DNA of 64,000 nt, from contig NC_017770.1 of assembly GCF_000242635.2 (NCBI RefSeq), positions 62,001-126,000 of the forward strand. The letters run 5' to 3'. How positions within the stretch are numbered: the first letter of the stretch is position 1; every line of letters begins with the position of its first letter. The notes under the pieces are model-generated. The model was given only the letters and a program-made list of their open reading frames with translations, searched no databases and was not told where the DNA came from. The stretch is from Solitalea canadensis DSM 3403 (GTDB taxonomy: Bacteria > Bacteroidota > Bacteroidia > Sphingobacteriales > Sphingobacteriaceae). Positions 37,233 through 45,590 of this stretch are shown here, piece after piece. Both the position numbers and the translations under genes were made by a program.

Positions 37233-38582
37233 ATGAGAAAACTAAAATCTACCCGAGATATTATTTTTCTATTTATTGCGTCATTAATAATGGGCGGAAT
37301 TCAAACTGTAGCTGCACAAAAAAGAGCCGGATTAACGGTTAGGGAAATCAGCCTTGATGAACTAATCGGACTTGCAACACAAAATAACCTTGATTTAAAA
37401 ATGTCTCAAAAAGACAGTGCCATTGCTGTCGAGAATATTAAAGCCACAAAAATATTAAAAGCACCCTATGTGAATGTGGGTGGCAACTACAACTTTGTTG
37501 GTAATCCAGTTTTGTATCGAGGTTTTTATTCTAATGATACCATCATTGATTATTACCATCATCAGGCGAGTTGGAATGTGGCAGCCGGTCTGCCTGTTTA
37601 CTTGGGAGGAAGGATCAAAACACAGATCGCACAAAGCGAAACATTCAGCAGTATTCAGAACGAACTATTGTTAATGACGGAAAACAAGCTAAAGTTATCG
37701 ATCATTACCCAGTTTTATTTACTTTATAAATTGTACCGCGAAGTTGAAATCATTGAGGAGAACATCAAAAATGTAAAAATCAATATTAAGCAACTGGAGT
37801 CGAGGGTTGCAAATGGACAAAATCTAGTGAGCGATCTTCTCCGTACGCAATTGCAATTATCAAACTTCGAGATCGAAGTTTTTAAGGCATGGAACAGCAT
37901 TGATTTGCAAAGCAATTATTTATGCATTTTGTCTGGCTTGCCAACCAATACACGCATACAACCGCGGTCAGTCGTTTTAGCGATTCCTGCAGATAGTATC
38001 CGATACGATCAATGCTTGCAGGATGCCTTTTTAAATCGGAATGAAATTAAACAATCGCTATTACAAAAGAACTTGTCGGAATTAACACTAAAAGTTACGC
38101 AGAGTGCAGCAAAACCTGCCATTTCGGCCAGTGCAATTTACAGTTCCGAATTTCCTGTTCCCGGCACGTTTCCCCCTCAACCGGATATTTTAAACTATTG
38201 GGCGGTGGGCATAGGTCTAAGTTATGATTTGTCATCGATCTATAATTTAAAACATCGAATAAAAGCCGATAAAATTCAGATCCAAAAAGAAGATGATAAC
38301 ATTAGTAATGTCAGAAATCTGATCGAACAGGATGTAAAAAACTCTTATGTTAATTTTATCGAAAGCAAGACCAACATCGTTGCTTACCGACAAAATGTAG
38401 AACGGGCTGAATTGAACTACCGGATTGTAAAAAGTAAATACGATAATGAGTTTGCCCTGATCATCGATATGATTGACGCCGAACTACAGGTTAATGATTC
38501 AAAATTGTCATTAAATAAGGCCATTATAGAAGCGATCATTCAATATTATTCGCTGTTGTATTCAATGGGTAAACTGAATTAA
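37233..38582 (+). CDS. TolC family outer-membrane protein of an EmrAB-like system
   Basis: 449 residues from the ATG at 37233; GTG at 37224 in the same frame is an alternative. Signal peptide ends VAAQ. Two copies of the long-helix TolC pattern (LDELIGLATQNNLDLKMSQKD and later ELNYRIVKSKYDNEFALIIDM). It would form the outer-membrane channel for the HlyD-type adaptor and MFS pump encoded 6 bp and about 1.1 kb downstream. It differs clearly from the TolC gene of the RND operon at 12079. Confidence 0.9.
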   Translation: MRKLKSTRDIIFLFIASLIMGGIQTVAAQKRAGLTVREISLDELIGLATQNNLDLKMSQKDSAIAVENIKATKILKAPYVNVGGNYNFVGNPVLYRGFYSNDTIIDYYHHQASWNVAAGLPVYLGGRIKTQIAQSETFSSIQNELLLMTENKLKLSIITQFYLLYKLYREVEIIEENIKNVKINIKQLESRVANGQNLVSDLLRTQLQLSNFEIEVFKAWNSIDLQSNYLCILSGLPTNTRIQPRSVVLAIPADSIRYDQCLQDAFLNRNEIKQSLLQKNLSELTLKVTQSAAKPAISASAIYSSEFPVPGTFPPQPDILNYWAVGIGLSYDLSSIYNLKHRIKADKIQIQKEDDNISNVRNLIEQDVKNSYVNFIESKTNIVAYRQNVERAELNYRIVKSKYDNEFALIIDMIDAELQVNDSKLSLNKAIIEAIIQYYSLLYSMGKLN

Positions 38583-38588
38583 ACGGTT

Positions 38589-39653
38589 ATGGCAGAAGAA
38601 AAATATAACGACACAGCTGAAAAGAAACAGGAGAAAAAGAAAAACTTGTTTATTGAAGTTATTGCCATCCTGTTTTTAATAGCAGGAGTAGGCTGGATGT
38701 TGTCGATATTTTTCGACTTCAGTAGTAAAATTAAAACCAACAATGCACAGGTTGATGCAGATATTGCTGCAGTAACATCTCGTGTGGCGGGTACTATTAA
38801 GTCCATAAAATTTACTGAATATGGAAGCGTTCGTGCCGGCGATACGATTGTTTTGCTGGATGATGAAGAGTTTTTGATTAAAGTGGCCCAAGCCGAAGCC
38901 GATTTGGAGATTGCCAGAGCTAATCTGGTGGCTATGCAACAGGGAGTAACTATATCAAAGTCAACAGAGAATGCAACACAAGCACGTTTGCAAGGTAATG
39001 TGGCTAATCTCGAAAGGGCGGAGAAAAATTATAAGCGTTTCACGAATATGTACAGGGATTCGGCGGTTACACTTAATCAGTTCGATCAGGTAACGGCTCA
39101 ACTAAAATCAGAACAAGCCGGCCTTAAAGCCATGCAAAGTGATGTGGCCACCAGCAGATCAGTTACCAAACAAAATCAGCTTAACATTGAATCGGCCAAA
39201 GCAACACTGAAGCGCAAAGAGGCTGATCTTGCTGCGGCGCGACTGCAATTGTCTTATACCAAAATCTTAGCCCCGTTAAATGGTATTATCGGAGAACGTA
39301 CCATTCATTTAGGCGAGTTGGTTAACGTGAACCAGGTATTGGCCGAAGTTGTCATTCAAAACAAAAAATGGGTTATAGCCAATTTTAAAGAGACTCAAAT
39401 GGAAGAGGTTAAAGTAGGTCAGCCTGTTGATATTATGGTGGATGCTTTAGGAGGAAAATCGTTTAAAGGTAAGGTTAGTGAGCTTTCTCCGGCAACAGGT
39501 GCTAAATTTTCGATGGTTGCTCCTGATAATTCAACCGGGAATTTTGTGAAAATAACCCAGCGAATACCTGTTCGAATTGAGTTTACAGACACTCCCGAAA
39601 AACTTACCGGAATAAAACCCGGCATGAATGTTAGTGTGGAAATCAAAAAATGA
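38589..39653 (+). CDS. HlyD/EmrA family efflux adaptor
   Basis: 354 residues. One N-terminal transmembrane helix at about 22-42 anchors it in the inner membrane. A biotinyl-lipoyl-like half (about 55-90, AGTIKSIKFTEYGSVRAGDTIVLLDD), a long coiled-coil hairpin (about 95-215), the second lipoyl half (APLNGIIGERTIHLGELV) and a beta-barrel follow, as in EmrA. It bridges the MFS pump and TolC. The pump gene starts 4 bp after its stop. Confidence 0.93.
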   Translation: MAEEKYNDTAEKKQEKKKNLFIEVIAILFLIAGVGWMLSIFFDFSSKIKTNNAQVDADIAAVTSRVAGTIKSIKFTEYGSVRAGDTIVLLDDEEFLIKVAQAEADLEIARANLVAMQQGVTISKSTENATQARLQGNVANLERAEKNYKRFTNMYRDSAVTLNQFDQVTAQLKSEQAGLKAMQSDVATSRSVTKQNQLNIESAKATLKRKEADLAAARLQLSYTKILAPLNGIIGERTIHLGELVNVNQVLAEVVIQNKKWVIANFKETQMEEVKVGQPVDIMVDALGGKSFKGKVSELSPATGAKFSMVAPDNSTGNFVKITQRIPVRIEFTDTPEKLTGIKPGMNVSVEIKK

Positions 39654-39657
39654 TTAA

Positions 39658-41223
39658 ATGCGGTGGCGAAAAGCAGAGTTGCTAAAAGTAACGGGATTGT
39701 ACTTGTTGATCATTCCTTTTCTGAATGCACTCAACGCAACAGGCTATGTGAATTCACAATTGCAAGGCCATTTTGGAGCCTCATCGGTTGAGTTTATGTA
39801 CATGAACTTTGTCCCCTTGTTTGTAATAGTGGCGGGTTTACCATTAGCACTTGAACTATCTAAAAAGTTTCCGTTAAAGTCCATGATGCTTTTAATAACC
39901 ATTATTTCCATACTAATGAATACCTGCTCCGCATATGCTCCTGATGTTTTCTGGTTTATCTTTTTTCGGTCGATACTTGCTTTTTTTACCATTTTCGGAA
40001 TAGTAGCGGCCATTATTCCCATCGTTCTTTATTACAATCCTACACTTAATATGGCCGTTATGTACGGCATTATTCAGTTTATCATACAGGGAAGCAGTAA
40101 TTTGTATAAGTTTTTAGGGGCACATTTCTCCGGTATTTACGATTGGCGTACGTCATTGCTGATGCTTAATATCAACTTTTTTCTATGCATTCTCTTAACC
40201 TTCGTTTTTATCAGGAAAGACATTGTGCTAGGCAAGCAACCCTTTCGGTTCGATTTTACCGGATGGATTTTGTTGATCCTATTTCTGATTCCGATCCTGT
40301 TTTTAACCGCCGAAGGGCAAAACAGGGAGTGGTTTTCCGATTCAAAAATTAGGATGGCAGCAGCAACGCTGATGATCATGACAGGTATTTATATTTTTTA
40401 TGCATTAAATAAGGTAAATCCGATTATTGATTTTAAAGTGTACGCCTACAAAAATGTAGTGTTAGGAACCCTGTTTTTCTTTCTTATTGGTGTGGCTAAC
40501 GGCACCGGGAGTGTGGTAATGGGATACATGGCCGGTATACTTGGTTTTGATGAATTTTACATAGCGCACACACACCTGTATATCCTGGTGGGCTTGGTAA
40601 TTTCTATTCCTATCTGCACCTACATGATGTATCATAAAGTTTATCTGAATGTGGCGGCGATATTGGGTTTCCTCGCTTTTAGTCTTTATCATTTATTGAT
40701 GTATTTCAGGTTTTATCCCGGTATCGGCGAACAGGATTTTATATTGCCCTTTATTATGAAAGGAATTGGTATTGGCTTTTTGTACCTGTTAAGTGCTTTG
40801 TATATCTCTGAAAATGTACCAAAACCATTAAGTACATCAAGAATGATGAGTGGCATAATAGCCCGGATTGTATTTGCGACAATTTTAGGAGGGGCTGTTT
40901 TAAGCACTATTATAGCTAATACAACTACACTGCACAAAACGGGAATCGGCCAGCAAATAACAACCGGGAATGATGCTGCTGCACAGAAACACAAAAACAC
41001 TAAAAACTATTACCTATCTGAAGGATCCAAGCCAACTGAAGCGGATAAAATGGCTGATAATCCATTGCAATCAGAAATTACCAAGCCAGCTACAATGCTT
41101 ACCTATAAGGATATCTACCTGGTAATGGCAGTGATGAGTTTCCTCCCAATACTGCTGATCTTATTGCTGAGAATAGGAAGGCGCCCTTTGCAACGGATTG
41201 AGGTGGAGCCATTGCCGTTGTAA
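39658..41223 (+). CDS. MFS drug efflux pump (DHA2, EmrB-like)
   Basis: 521 residues with about 14 transmembrane segments, the length and topology of DHA2 pumps such as EmrB. FRSILAFFTIFGIVAAIIPIVL corresponds to the region of motif C, though the sequence is divergent from classical EmrB. The loop before the last helix (about 430-480) is hydrophilic, as in EmrB. With the adaptor and channel it forms a tripartite pump that moves hydrophobic toxic compounds across both membranes. It is the last gene of the operon; palindromic repeats follow 28 bp after the stop. Confidence 0.88.
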   Translation: MRWRKAELLKVTGLYLLIIPFLNALNATGYVNSQLQGHFGASSVEFMYMNFVPLFVIVAGLPLALELSKKFPLKSMMLLITIISILMNTCSAYAPDVFWFIFFRSILAFFTIFGIVAAIIPIVLYYNPTLNMAVMYGIIQFIIQGSSNLYKFLGAHFSGIYDWRTSLLMLNINFFLCILLTFVFIRKDIVLGKQPFRFDFTGWILLILFLIPILFLTAEGQNREWFSDSKIRMAAATLMIMTGIYIFYALNKVNPIIDFKVYAYKNVVLGTLFFFLIGVANGTGSVVMGYMAGILGFDEFYIAHTHLYILVGLVISIPICTYMMYHKVYLNVAAILGFLAFSLYHLLMYFRFYPGIGEQDFILPFIMKGIGIGFLYLLSALYISENVPKPLSTSRMMSGIIARIVFATILGGAVLSTIIANTTTLHKTGIGQQITTGNDAAAQKHKNTKNYYLSEGSKPTEADKMADNPLQSEITKPATMLTYKDIYLVMAVMSFLPILLILLLRIGRRPLQRIEVEPLPL

Positions 41224-41251
41224 GTCGTGGGATATTTTTTATAGCGGTAAG

Positions 41252-41348
41252 AAACACACCCCTACCCCCTCTTAAAGTGGGATTTCTCGGCTTAACGCAT
41301 CAACGTAGTTGATTAGGTTCCCCTCTTGAGAGGGGTTGGGGGTGTGTT
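41252..41348. repeat. Palindromic intergenic repeat, CCCCT type
   Basis: A 97-bp imperfect palindrome: AACACACCCCTACCCC at one end and GGGGTTGGGGGTGTGTT at the other, with an inner CCCCTCTTGAGAGGGG hairpin. It lies just after the MFS gene and may also stop transcription. It resembles, but is not identical to, the palindrome at 42129. Confidence 0.7.
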
Positions 41349-41480
41349 CTAAGTTTTGTTACCCTAATAGAAATTTATCTAATGTTATTAGCCAGACAAA
41401 GTCCTTCGTGTTATATTCACTCTAAAGTGATGCTACACTGAAACAAGTTGGAGCAAGTTTCAAAGCTTGAGGAGCACAGT

Positions 41481-41675
41481 TTAACTCTTTTTCTTAATTA
41501 TTAGTATTATTCCTATAATCACTACAGGGAACCAAAGGATGAAGGAATACATTCCAATTTTACTTAAGAAAGGACTTAGTGGCTTTCCCTGATAAGTAAA
41601 CATGGAAACCCCTGCAACAAACATAAGTAAGCCTAAAACAGTTAGTATAATCCCAATTTTTTTATTAATTGTCAT
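41481..41675 (-). CDS. Small two-helix membrane protein
   Basis: 64 residues. Two transmembrane helices, about 8-28 (GIILTVLGLLMFVAGVSMF) and 42-60 (MYSFILWFPVVIIGIILII), with lysine-rich ends. No family is recognised. The stand-alone gene lies between a palindromic repeat and a truncated hydrolase on the opposite strand. The even spread of hydrophobic residues and charged termini favours a real gene over chance. Confidence 0.55.
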   Translation of the reverse strand: MTINKKIGIILTVLGLLMFVAGVSMFTYQGKPLSPFLSKIGMYSFILWFPVVIIGIILIIKKKS

Positions 41676-41717
41676 GGTGATAATTTAATGTGTCTATACT
41701 GTTAGTTACCAAAATAA

Positions 41718-42110
41718 AGAAATAATAAAGTATTTAGACTATTACTTTCAACATGGGCCGATTTAACAGGAAAGAATGAATCGCTAGTGTATAATGCGGC
41801 GTCTGATCCAATCCTTACGAAAGCAATGATAGAAGAATACACTTCCCTGTATATTCATGATTCTCCAATTTTTGCTGCCAACCCGATTGCATTAATGAAT
41901 GGCGCATTTCCTCCAACAATAATTCTTGTAGGCTCTGATGAAATTCTATTAGATGATAGCAGGGCCGTTTACGATAAAATTTTTGCCCGTCAGCCTCAAA
42001 CAAAATTAAGTCAGTATGAAAAACACGATCATGTGTGGATGTTGGTAGATATCAATAGTGCAGGTGCCCAAAATGGGATAGAGGAGATAAGGAAGTTTAT
42101 TGAAAAGTGA
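41718..42110 (+). pseudogene. 5'-truncated alpha/beta hydrolase (HSL/esterase family)
   Basis: From about 41736 the frame reads LLLSTWADLTGKNES, which matches the segment after the nucleophile in hormone-sensitive-lipase-type esterases, and goes on through YNAASDPIL, the Asp motif VGSDEILLDDS and the His motif KHDHVW. The N-terminal half, with the HGGG oxyanion and GDSAGG nucleophile motifs, is absent; an in-frame TAA lies at 41715. GTG at 41787 could start a 107-residue remnant, but without the Ser it could not be a working esterase. It sits between two palindromic repeats, a likely site of deletion. Confidence 0.8.
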
Positions 42111-42128
42111 GGGATTTATTTATAGTAC

Positions 42129-42235
42129 TCCTAACCTCTAAAGGGGAACTCCTTATTTAATGAAATAAAAATCACACTTCGTGTATTACCTTAATCCGTT
42201 ATGTAGAGAAGTTCCCCTTTAGGGGTTAGGGGTTA
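42129..42235. repeat. Palindromic intergenic repeat, CCCCTAA type
   Basis: A 107-bp imperfect palindrome with arms CTAACCTCTAAAGGGGAACT and the complementary AGTTCCCCTTTAGGGGTTAGG around an AT-rich middle. It lies 18 bp after the truncated hydrolase. Confidence 0.75.
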
Positions 42236-42327
42236 TCCAAAATGAAAGGAAGGAAGTTCCATTTCTTGCACTTTAACCAAAATCACTTTATTTTAGACAT
42301 TGAACATCCTCCAAAAACATAAAAACA

Positions 42328-42816
42328 ATGAAACGATATAAAATTGGCAGAACAGCTGTTGCACTAATCCTGCTTTTGTTATCACTTACTTCTTTCTCTC
42401 AAACTGATGCTTCAATCGTGGAATTTAAAAATCCTTCATCGGTTGTCAACCCTAAAGGATATTCACAAGCCGCAGTCATTGATCTTGGAAATTGTCAAAT
42501 GATCATTCTTTCCGGACAAGTACCTCTTGATAAGAATGGAAACCTTGTAGGAAAGAATGACATGGAAAAACAAACTGAACAGGTTTTTGTCAATATCAAA
42601 AATATACTGACAGATTTGGGAGGAACAATGGATAACATAGTCAAATTGGGAATATATGTGAAAGATGTTTCGCAGATTCAAAGTCTTAGGAATGTAAGAG
42701 ATCGGTTTATTAATACGCAGACACCCCCAGCCAGCACATTGGTAGAGATTACTAAATTATTCAGGGAAGACATCCTGATAGAAATTGAAGCAACAGCGAT
42801 AATACCTAAAAAATAG
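42328..42816 (+). CDS. Exported RidA/YjgF-like protein lacking the catalytic Arg
   Basis: 162 residues. A hydrophobic signal peptide to about residue 25 (SFSQ) precedes a full Rid domain (ILSGQVPLDKNGNLVG, then LGGTMDNIVKLGIYVKD, then VEI and IEIEATAI). In RidA an Arg (105 in E. coli) binds the imine substrate; here the matching position is Ser136 in PPASTLVE. Rid proteins without this Arg do not show 2-aminoacrylate deaminase activity, and RidA normally works in the cytoplasm. The role of an exported, Arg-less Rid protein is not known. It stands alone after the repeat region, 71 bp before the Crp-type gene. Confidence 0.88.
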   Translation: MKRYKIGRTAVALILLLLSLTSFSQTDASIVEFKNPSSVVNPKGYSQAAVIDLGNCQMIILSGQVPLDKNGNLVGKNDMEKQTEQVFVNIKNILTDLGGTMDNIVKLGIYVKDVSQIQSLRNVRDRFINTQTPPASTLVEITKLFREDILIEIEATAIIPKK

Positions 42817-42887
42817 TTCATTGAAGGTTAATAATCTACACCCATAAAATCTCTAACGTTATTATTGTGAGCACATCAGCCTTAGGA

Positions 42888-43469
42888 ATGAATATTGATC
42901 CTATACTTCAAAATATTGCGAAACATATTAAACTCGACCGAGAAGAAACTGATTTTTTTGTGTCGCTACTGCACTATAAAACGCTAAAACGAAAAGAGTT
43001 TTTATTAAGGCAAGGTGATATTTGTAAAGCCGAAAGCTTTATTGTTAAGGGTTGCTTAAGAACGTACACACTTGATAGCGATGGATTCGAGCATATCATC
43101 TCATTTGGCATTGAAGATTGGTGGAAGGGTGATCTTTACAGCTTCCTGACGCAAACCCCTTCTTCCTATTTTATTGATGCATTGGAAGACACTGTGGTTT
43201 TGCAAATCAGCAAAGAGAATTTGGATCTTTTGTATGAACGAGTTCCAAAATTCGAACGTTTCTTTAGGCTTCTTTTTCAAAACGCTTTTATAGCACAACA
43301 AAACCGAATTAACCAAAACCTTTCCTATCCGGCCGAACAACGCTATGTCGATTTTATAAAAAGGTATCCTCAATTAGAGCAACGCATTTCTCAAAAACAA
43401 GTTGCTGCCTATTTGGGTATTACTCCTGTTTTTTTAAGTATGCTGCGGAGAAAATTGGTGAAAAAGTAA
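42888..43469 (+). CDS. Crp/Fnr family transcriptional regulator
   Basis: 193 residues from the ATG at 42888; GTG at 42867 in frame would add seven. The cyclic-nucleotide-binding beta-roll spans about 25-115 (LLRQGDICKAESFIVKGCLRT), followed by the dimer helix and a short C-terminal helix-turn-helix (ISQKQVAAYLGITPVFLSMLRRKL). The cAMP phosphate-binding Arg-Ser motif is not evident, as in many Bacteroidota members. The DoxX gene follows after 70 bp on the same strand and is a likely target or partner. Confidence 0.9.
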   Translation: MNIDPILQNIAKHIKLDREETDFFVSLLHYKTLKRKEFLLRQGDICKAESFIVKGCLRTYTLDSDGFEHIISFGIEDWWKGDLYSFLTQTPSSYFIDALEDTVVLQISKENLDLLYERVPKFERFFRLLFQNAFIAQQNRINQNLSYPAEQRYVDFIKRYPQLEQRISQKQVAAYLGITPVFLSMLRRKLVKK

Positions 43470-43503
43470 TTTGTTAAACTACTTTAATTTTTATCGGCAT
43501 CAG

Positions 43504-43536
43504 GCTTCATTCTTTTGCATTAGTTAATAATGAAGC
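43504..43536 (+). repeat. Hairpin just before the DoxX start
   Basis: GCTTCATT and AATGAAGC form an 8-bp perfect stem with a 17-base loop that ends 3 bases before the DoxX ATG. It could hide the ribosome-binding region or be a regulator half-site pair. Confidence 0.4.
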
Positions 43537-43539
43537 AAA

Positions 43540-44010
43540 ATGAAATACCTAATTTTTAAAACCAATAATGACTGGACTGGTTTGATAACCCGTTTAACAG
43601 TTGGATTAATAATGTTGCCGCACGGTGCACAAAAAGTATTTGGATGGTTTAACGGACCTGGCTATACAAATGAAATGAGCTTTTTCACAGAAACGTTAAA
43701 CCTGCCCTGGTTAATAGCCTTTCTGGTTATCGCCATTGAATTTGCCGGATCAGTTTCGCTTATCATTGGTTTTGCATCCCGTATCTGGAGTATTGCAATG
43801 ATCATTTTATTTATCGGAATTATCTGCACGGCACATCTTGAACATGGCTTTTTTATGAATTGGTTCGGCAACCAAAAAGGAGAAGGATACGAATATCATT
43901 TGTTAATCATCGGACTTTCCCTAACCACAATTATCAATGGAAGTGGTAAATACTCAGTGGATGAAAAGTTAGCTGAAGTGTGCGCAAAAAGGGAAGGATT
44001 GTTAGCCTGA
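43540..44010 (+). CDS. DoxX family membrane protein
   Basis: 156 residues with four transmembrane helices. The DoxX signature LTVGLIMLPHGAQKVFGWF near residues 20-38 is followed by helices at about 60-82, 86-104 and 120-140, with the HGFFMNWFGNQ loop between. DoxX/YphA proteins are small quinone-linked membrane proteins tied to redox balance in a few cases. It follows a Crp-type regulator and precedes the MITE-like element by 28 bp. Confidence 0.9.
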   Translation: MKYLIFKTNNDWTGLITRLTVGLIMLPHGAQKVFGWFNGPGYTNEMSFFTETLNLPWLIAFLVIAIEFAGSVSLIIGFASRIWSIAMIILFIGIICTAHLEHGFFMNWFGNQKGEGYEYHLLIIGLSLTTIINGSGKYSVDEKLAEVCAKREGLLA

Positions 44011-44037
44011 TAATTCAACTAGAAACGAGATTAGGGC

Positions 44038-44197
44038 AATGTTATTAAGTTAATAGATCTGTTTCTCCCCTCTCAAAAAAACTATCATAAGCTTGTCATC
44101 CTGACGTAGGAAGTATCTGTAAGTTCTAATGCTTAAAAGGAACAGATGCTTCGTTCCTCAGCATGACACACATGAAAAAACTTAACTTAATGACATT
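44038..44197 (+). mobile_element. MITE-like element, 160 bp, with 16-bp terminal inverted repeats
   Basis: AATGTTATTAAGTTAA at 44038-44053 and TTAACTTAATGACATT at 44182-44197 are inverted copies with 15 of 16 matches. The core 44095-44167 recurs inverted at 7200-7272 (69 of 73). It has no reading frame of note and no transposase. It is probably a non-autonomous element; its parent transposon is not in the window. Confidence 0.7.
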
Positions 44198-44277
44198 AGG
44201 GTAGAGTATTTCTCTACCTATTTTACTATCAGGATGAAAGTTTGCATCACAATCGTCAATACCTAAGTCTCTGTAAG

Positions 44278-44310
44278 AAAAAAGGCGCCGGATACTAAAA
44301 TCCGACGCCT
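44278..44310 (-). terminator. Terminator of the SusC/SusD/TlpA operon
   Basis: On the minus strand an 11-bp stem (AGGCGTCGGAT with ATCCGGCGCCT, one mismatch) with a 6-base loop is followed by six T, about 95 bp after the TlpA-like stop. Confidence 0.85.
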
Positions 44311-44361
44311 CACTGATTTAGGTTATGAAAGAAAAGATCGTTTACAGTTGTTCAGTTGAAG

Positions 44362-44390
44362 GACAGGCACTTTCCCAGTAGGTGCCTGTC
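44362..44390 (-). repeat. Hairpin after the TlpA-like gene
   Basis: GACAGGCAC and GTGCCTGTC form a perfect 9-bp stem 15 bases past the stop, without a T run. Together with the terminator behind it, it may protect the 3' end of the transcript. Confidence 0.6.
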
Positions 44391-44405
44391 GTATTCAAAA
44401 AGTAA

Positions 44406-45578
44406 TTAATTAGCTTTTACTTTGGCAAGGAGCTCATCAAGGGACAAACCTTCTCCAACTACAACACCTTTTGCATCAAGCAAAAACATGGTTGGAATTG
44501 CTCTTACTTTCCAGGCGTTTGCAGTAGTGCCTTTATCTAAGAAACTAGGCCAAGGCAGTTGCTCTTCTTTTTGAGCTTTTTGCCAGTCGGCTTCTTTCTT
44601 GTCAATTGAAATACTTACGATCTGGAAACCTTTACCGTTCAGTTCTTCGTAAGCTTTTTTCAGATGTGGAATAGACTTTCTGCAAGGAACACACCATGAT
44701 GCCCAGAAATCAACCAATACATATTTATTGCCTTTTAGCAATGAAGCCATATCTGTATTACCTTCCCCTTTTAAATCAAGCAGAGGAGCTTTTTTTCCTT
44801 TGAAACCTTCCGGGTCAATCTGTTCCTTAAGTATTTTTCCGTAGTAGCTAGCTTTCGCCTGCGGAGAAAACATAGCATACAGAGGCTTTTCGTTTGGAGT
44901 AAAGTAACTATACATGTCCAATGCCAAAAATGGTCCCCACCAGGTTTCTTTGTTATCACTGATTATTTTGGAAATCGTTTTTCCTGCCACTGCAAAGAAA
45001 ATACTGTCACTAGTCAGCACCTGTTTGTAAGCTTCAGTTGCTCTCAATTGTTTTACAAGTACAGTATCTTTATTCTTAAAGGCCTCATTTATCTTTTCCG
45101 AAATCTCCCGCCCGGCTTCATTATTGGAAGAATAAAGAGAATCCAGTCCACGGTGAGGGGCCTTTTTTTGCCAGTATTGGGTATGTGCAGCACTCCCTTT
45201 CACCACAACATTTGCGAAATTATAATACTTGGTCCCATTATTTTCTGAGACGCTTGTAGTGCCGGTAATTGTAATAGCTCCATCCTGAGCCATTAAAGAA
45301 TATCCTCCGTAACCATCAGAGGGACGTATAATAAAGAGACGAGGTCCTGCTAATGAACCTTTAAATTCAAAGTTTCCGTTAGTAATAATAGCTTGAGCAA
45401 TCGGTTTTTCGTCTTTGTGAGTTGCTCCTGGAATCAGTTCCATTTTAGTTCCATCCGCTAATCCATTTATGGTTCCGGTAATTGTAAATGGTTTAGACTG
45501 AGCGATTACATTAGTTATATACATGCACAGGAATAATGCAATCCAGGTGCTTTTTAGGTTTAATTTCATGATTTTCAT
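44406..45578 (-). CDS. TlpA-like thioredoxin with DUF4369 N-terminal domain
   Basis: 390 residues. Signal peptide ends VIAQ; a DUF4369-type beta domain covers about 30-130, a helical linker about 130-250, and an AhpC/TSA-TlpA thioredoxin fold about 255-390. The redox motif is WASWCVPCRKS and the cis-Pro lies in RAIPTMFLL. These proteins reduce or exchange disulfides in the periplasm. It is the last gene of the SusC/SusD operon, 12 bp after SusD, as is common in Bacteroidota loci where TlpA-type proteins accompany a SusCD pair. The exact partner protein is unknown. Confidence 0.92.
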   Translation of the reverse strand: MKIMKLNLKSTWIALFLCMYITNVIAQSKPFTITGTINGLADGTKMELIPGATHKDEKPIAQAIITNGNFEFKGSLAGPRLFIIRPSDGYGGYSLMAQDGAITITGTTSVSENNGTKYYNFANVVVKGSAAHTQYWQKKAPHRGLDSLYSSNNEAGREISEKINEAFKNKDTVLVKQLRATEAYKQVLTSDSIFFAVAGKTISKIISDNKETWWGPFLALDMYSYFTPNEKPLYAMFSPQAKASYYGKILKEQIDPEGFKGKKAPLLDLKGEGNTDMASLLKGNKYVLVDFWASWCVPCRKSIPHLKKAYEELNGKGFQIVSISIDKKEADWQKAQKEEQLPWPSFLDKGTTANAWKVRAIPTMFLLDAKGVVVGEGLSLDELLAKVKAN

Positions 45579-45590
45579 GTGTTAAATAGA

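Noticed and set aside
41481-44010. Patchy region as a genomic island or prophage remnant
   Set aside because: No integrase, tRNA, direct repeats at the edges or phage genes; only intergenic repeats and one truncated gene are seen.
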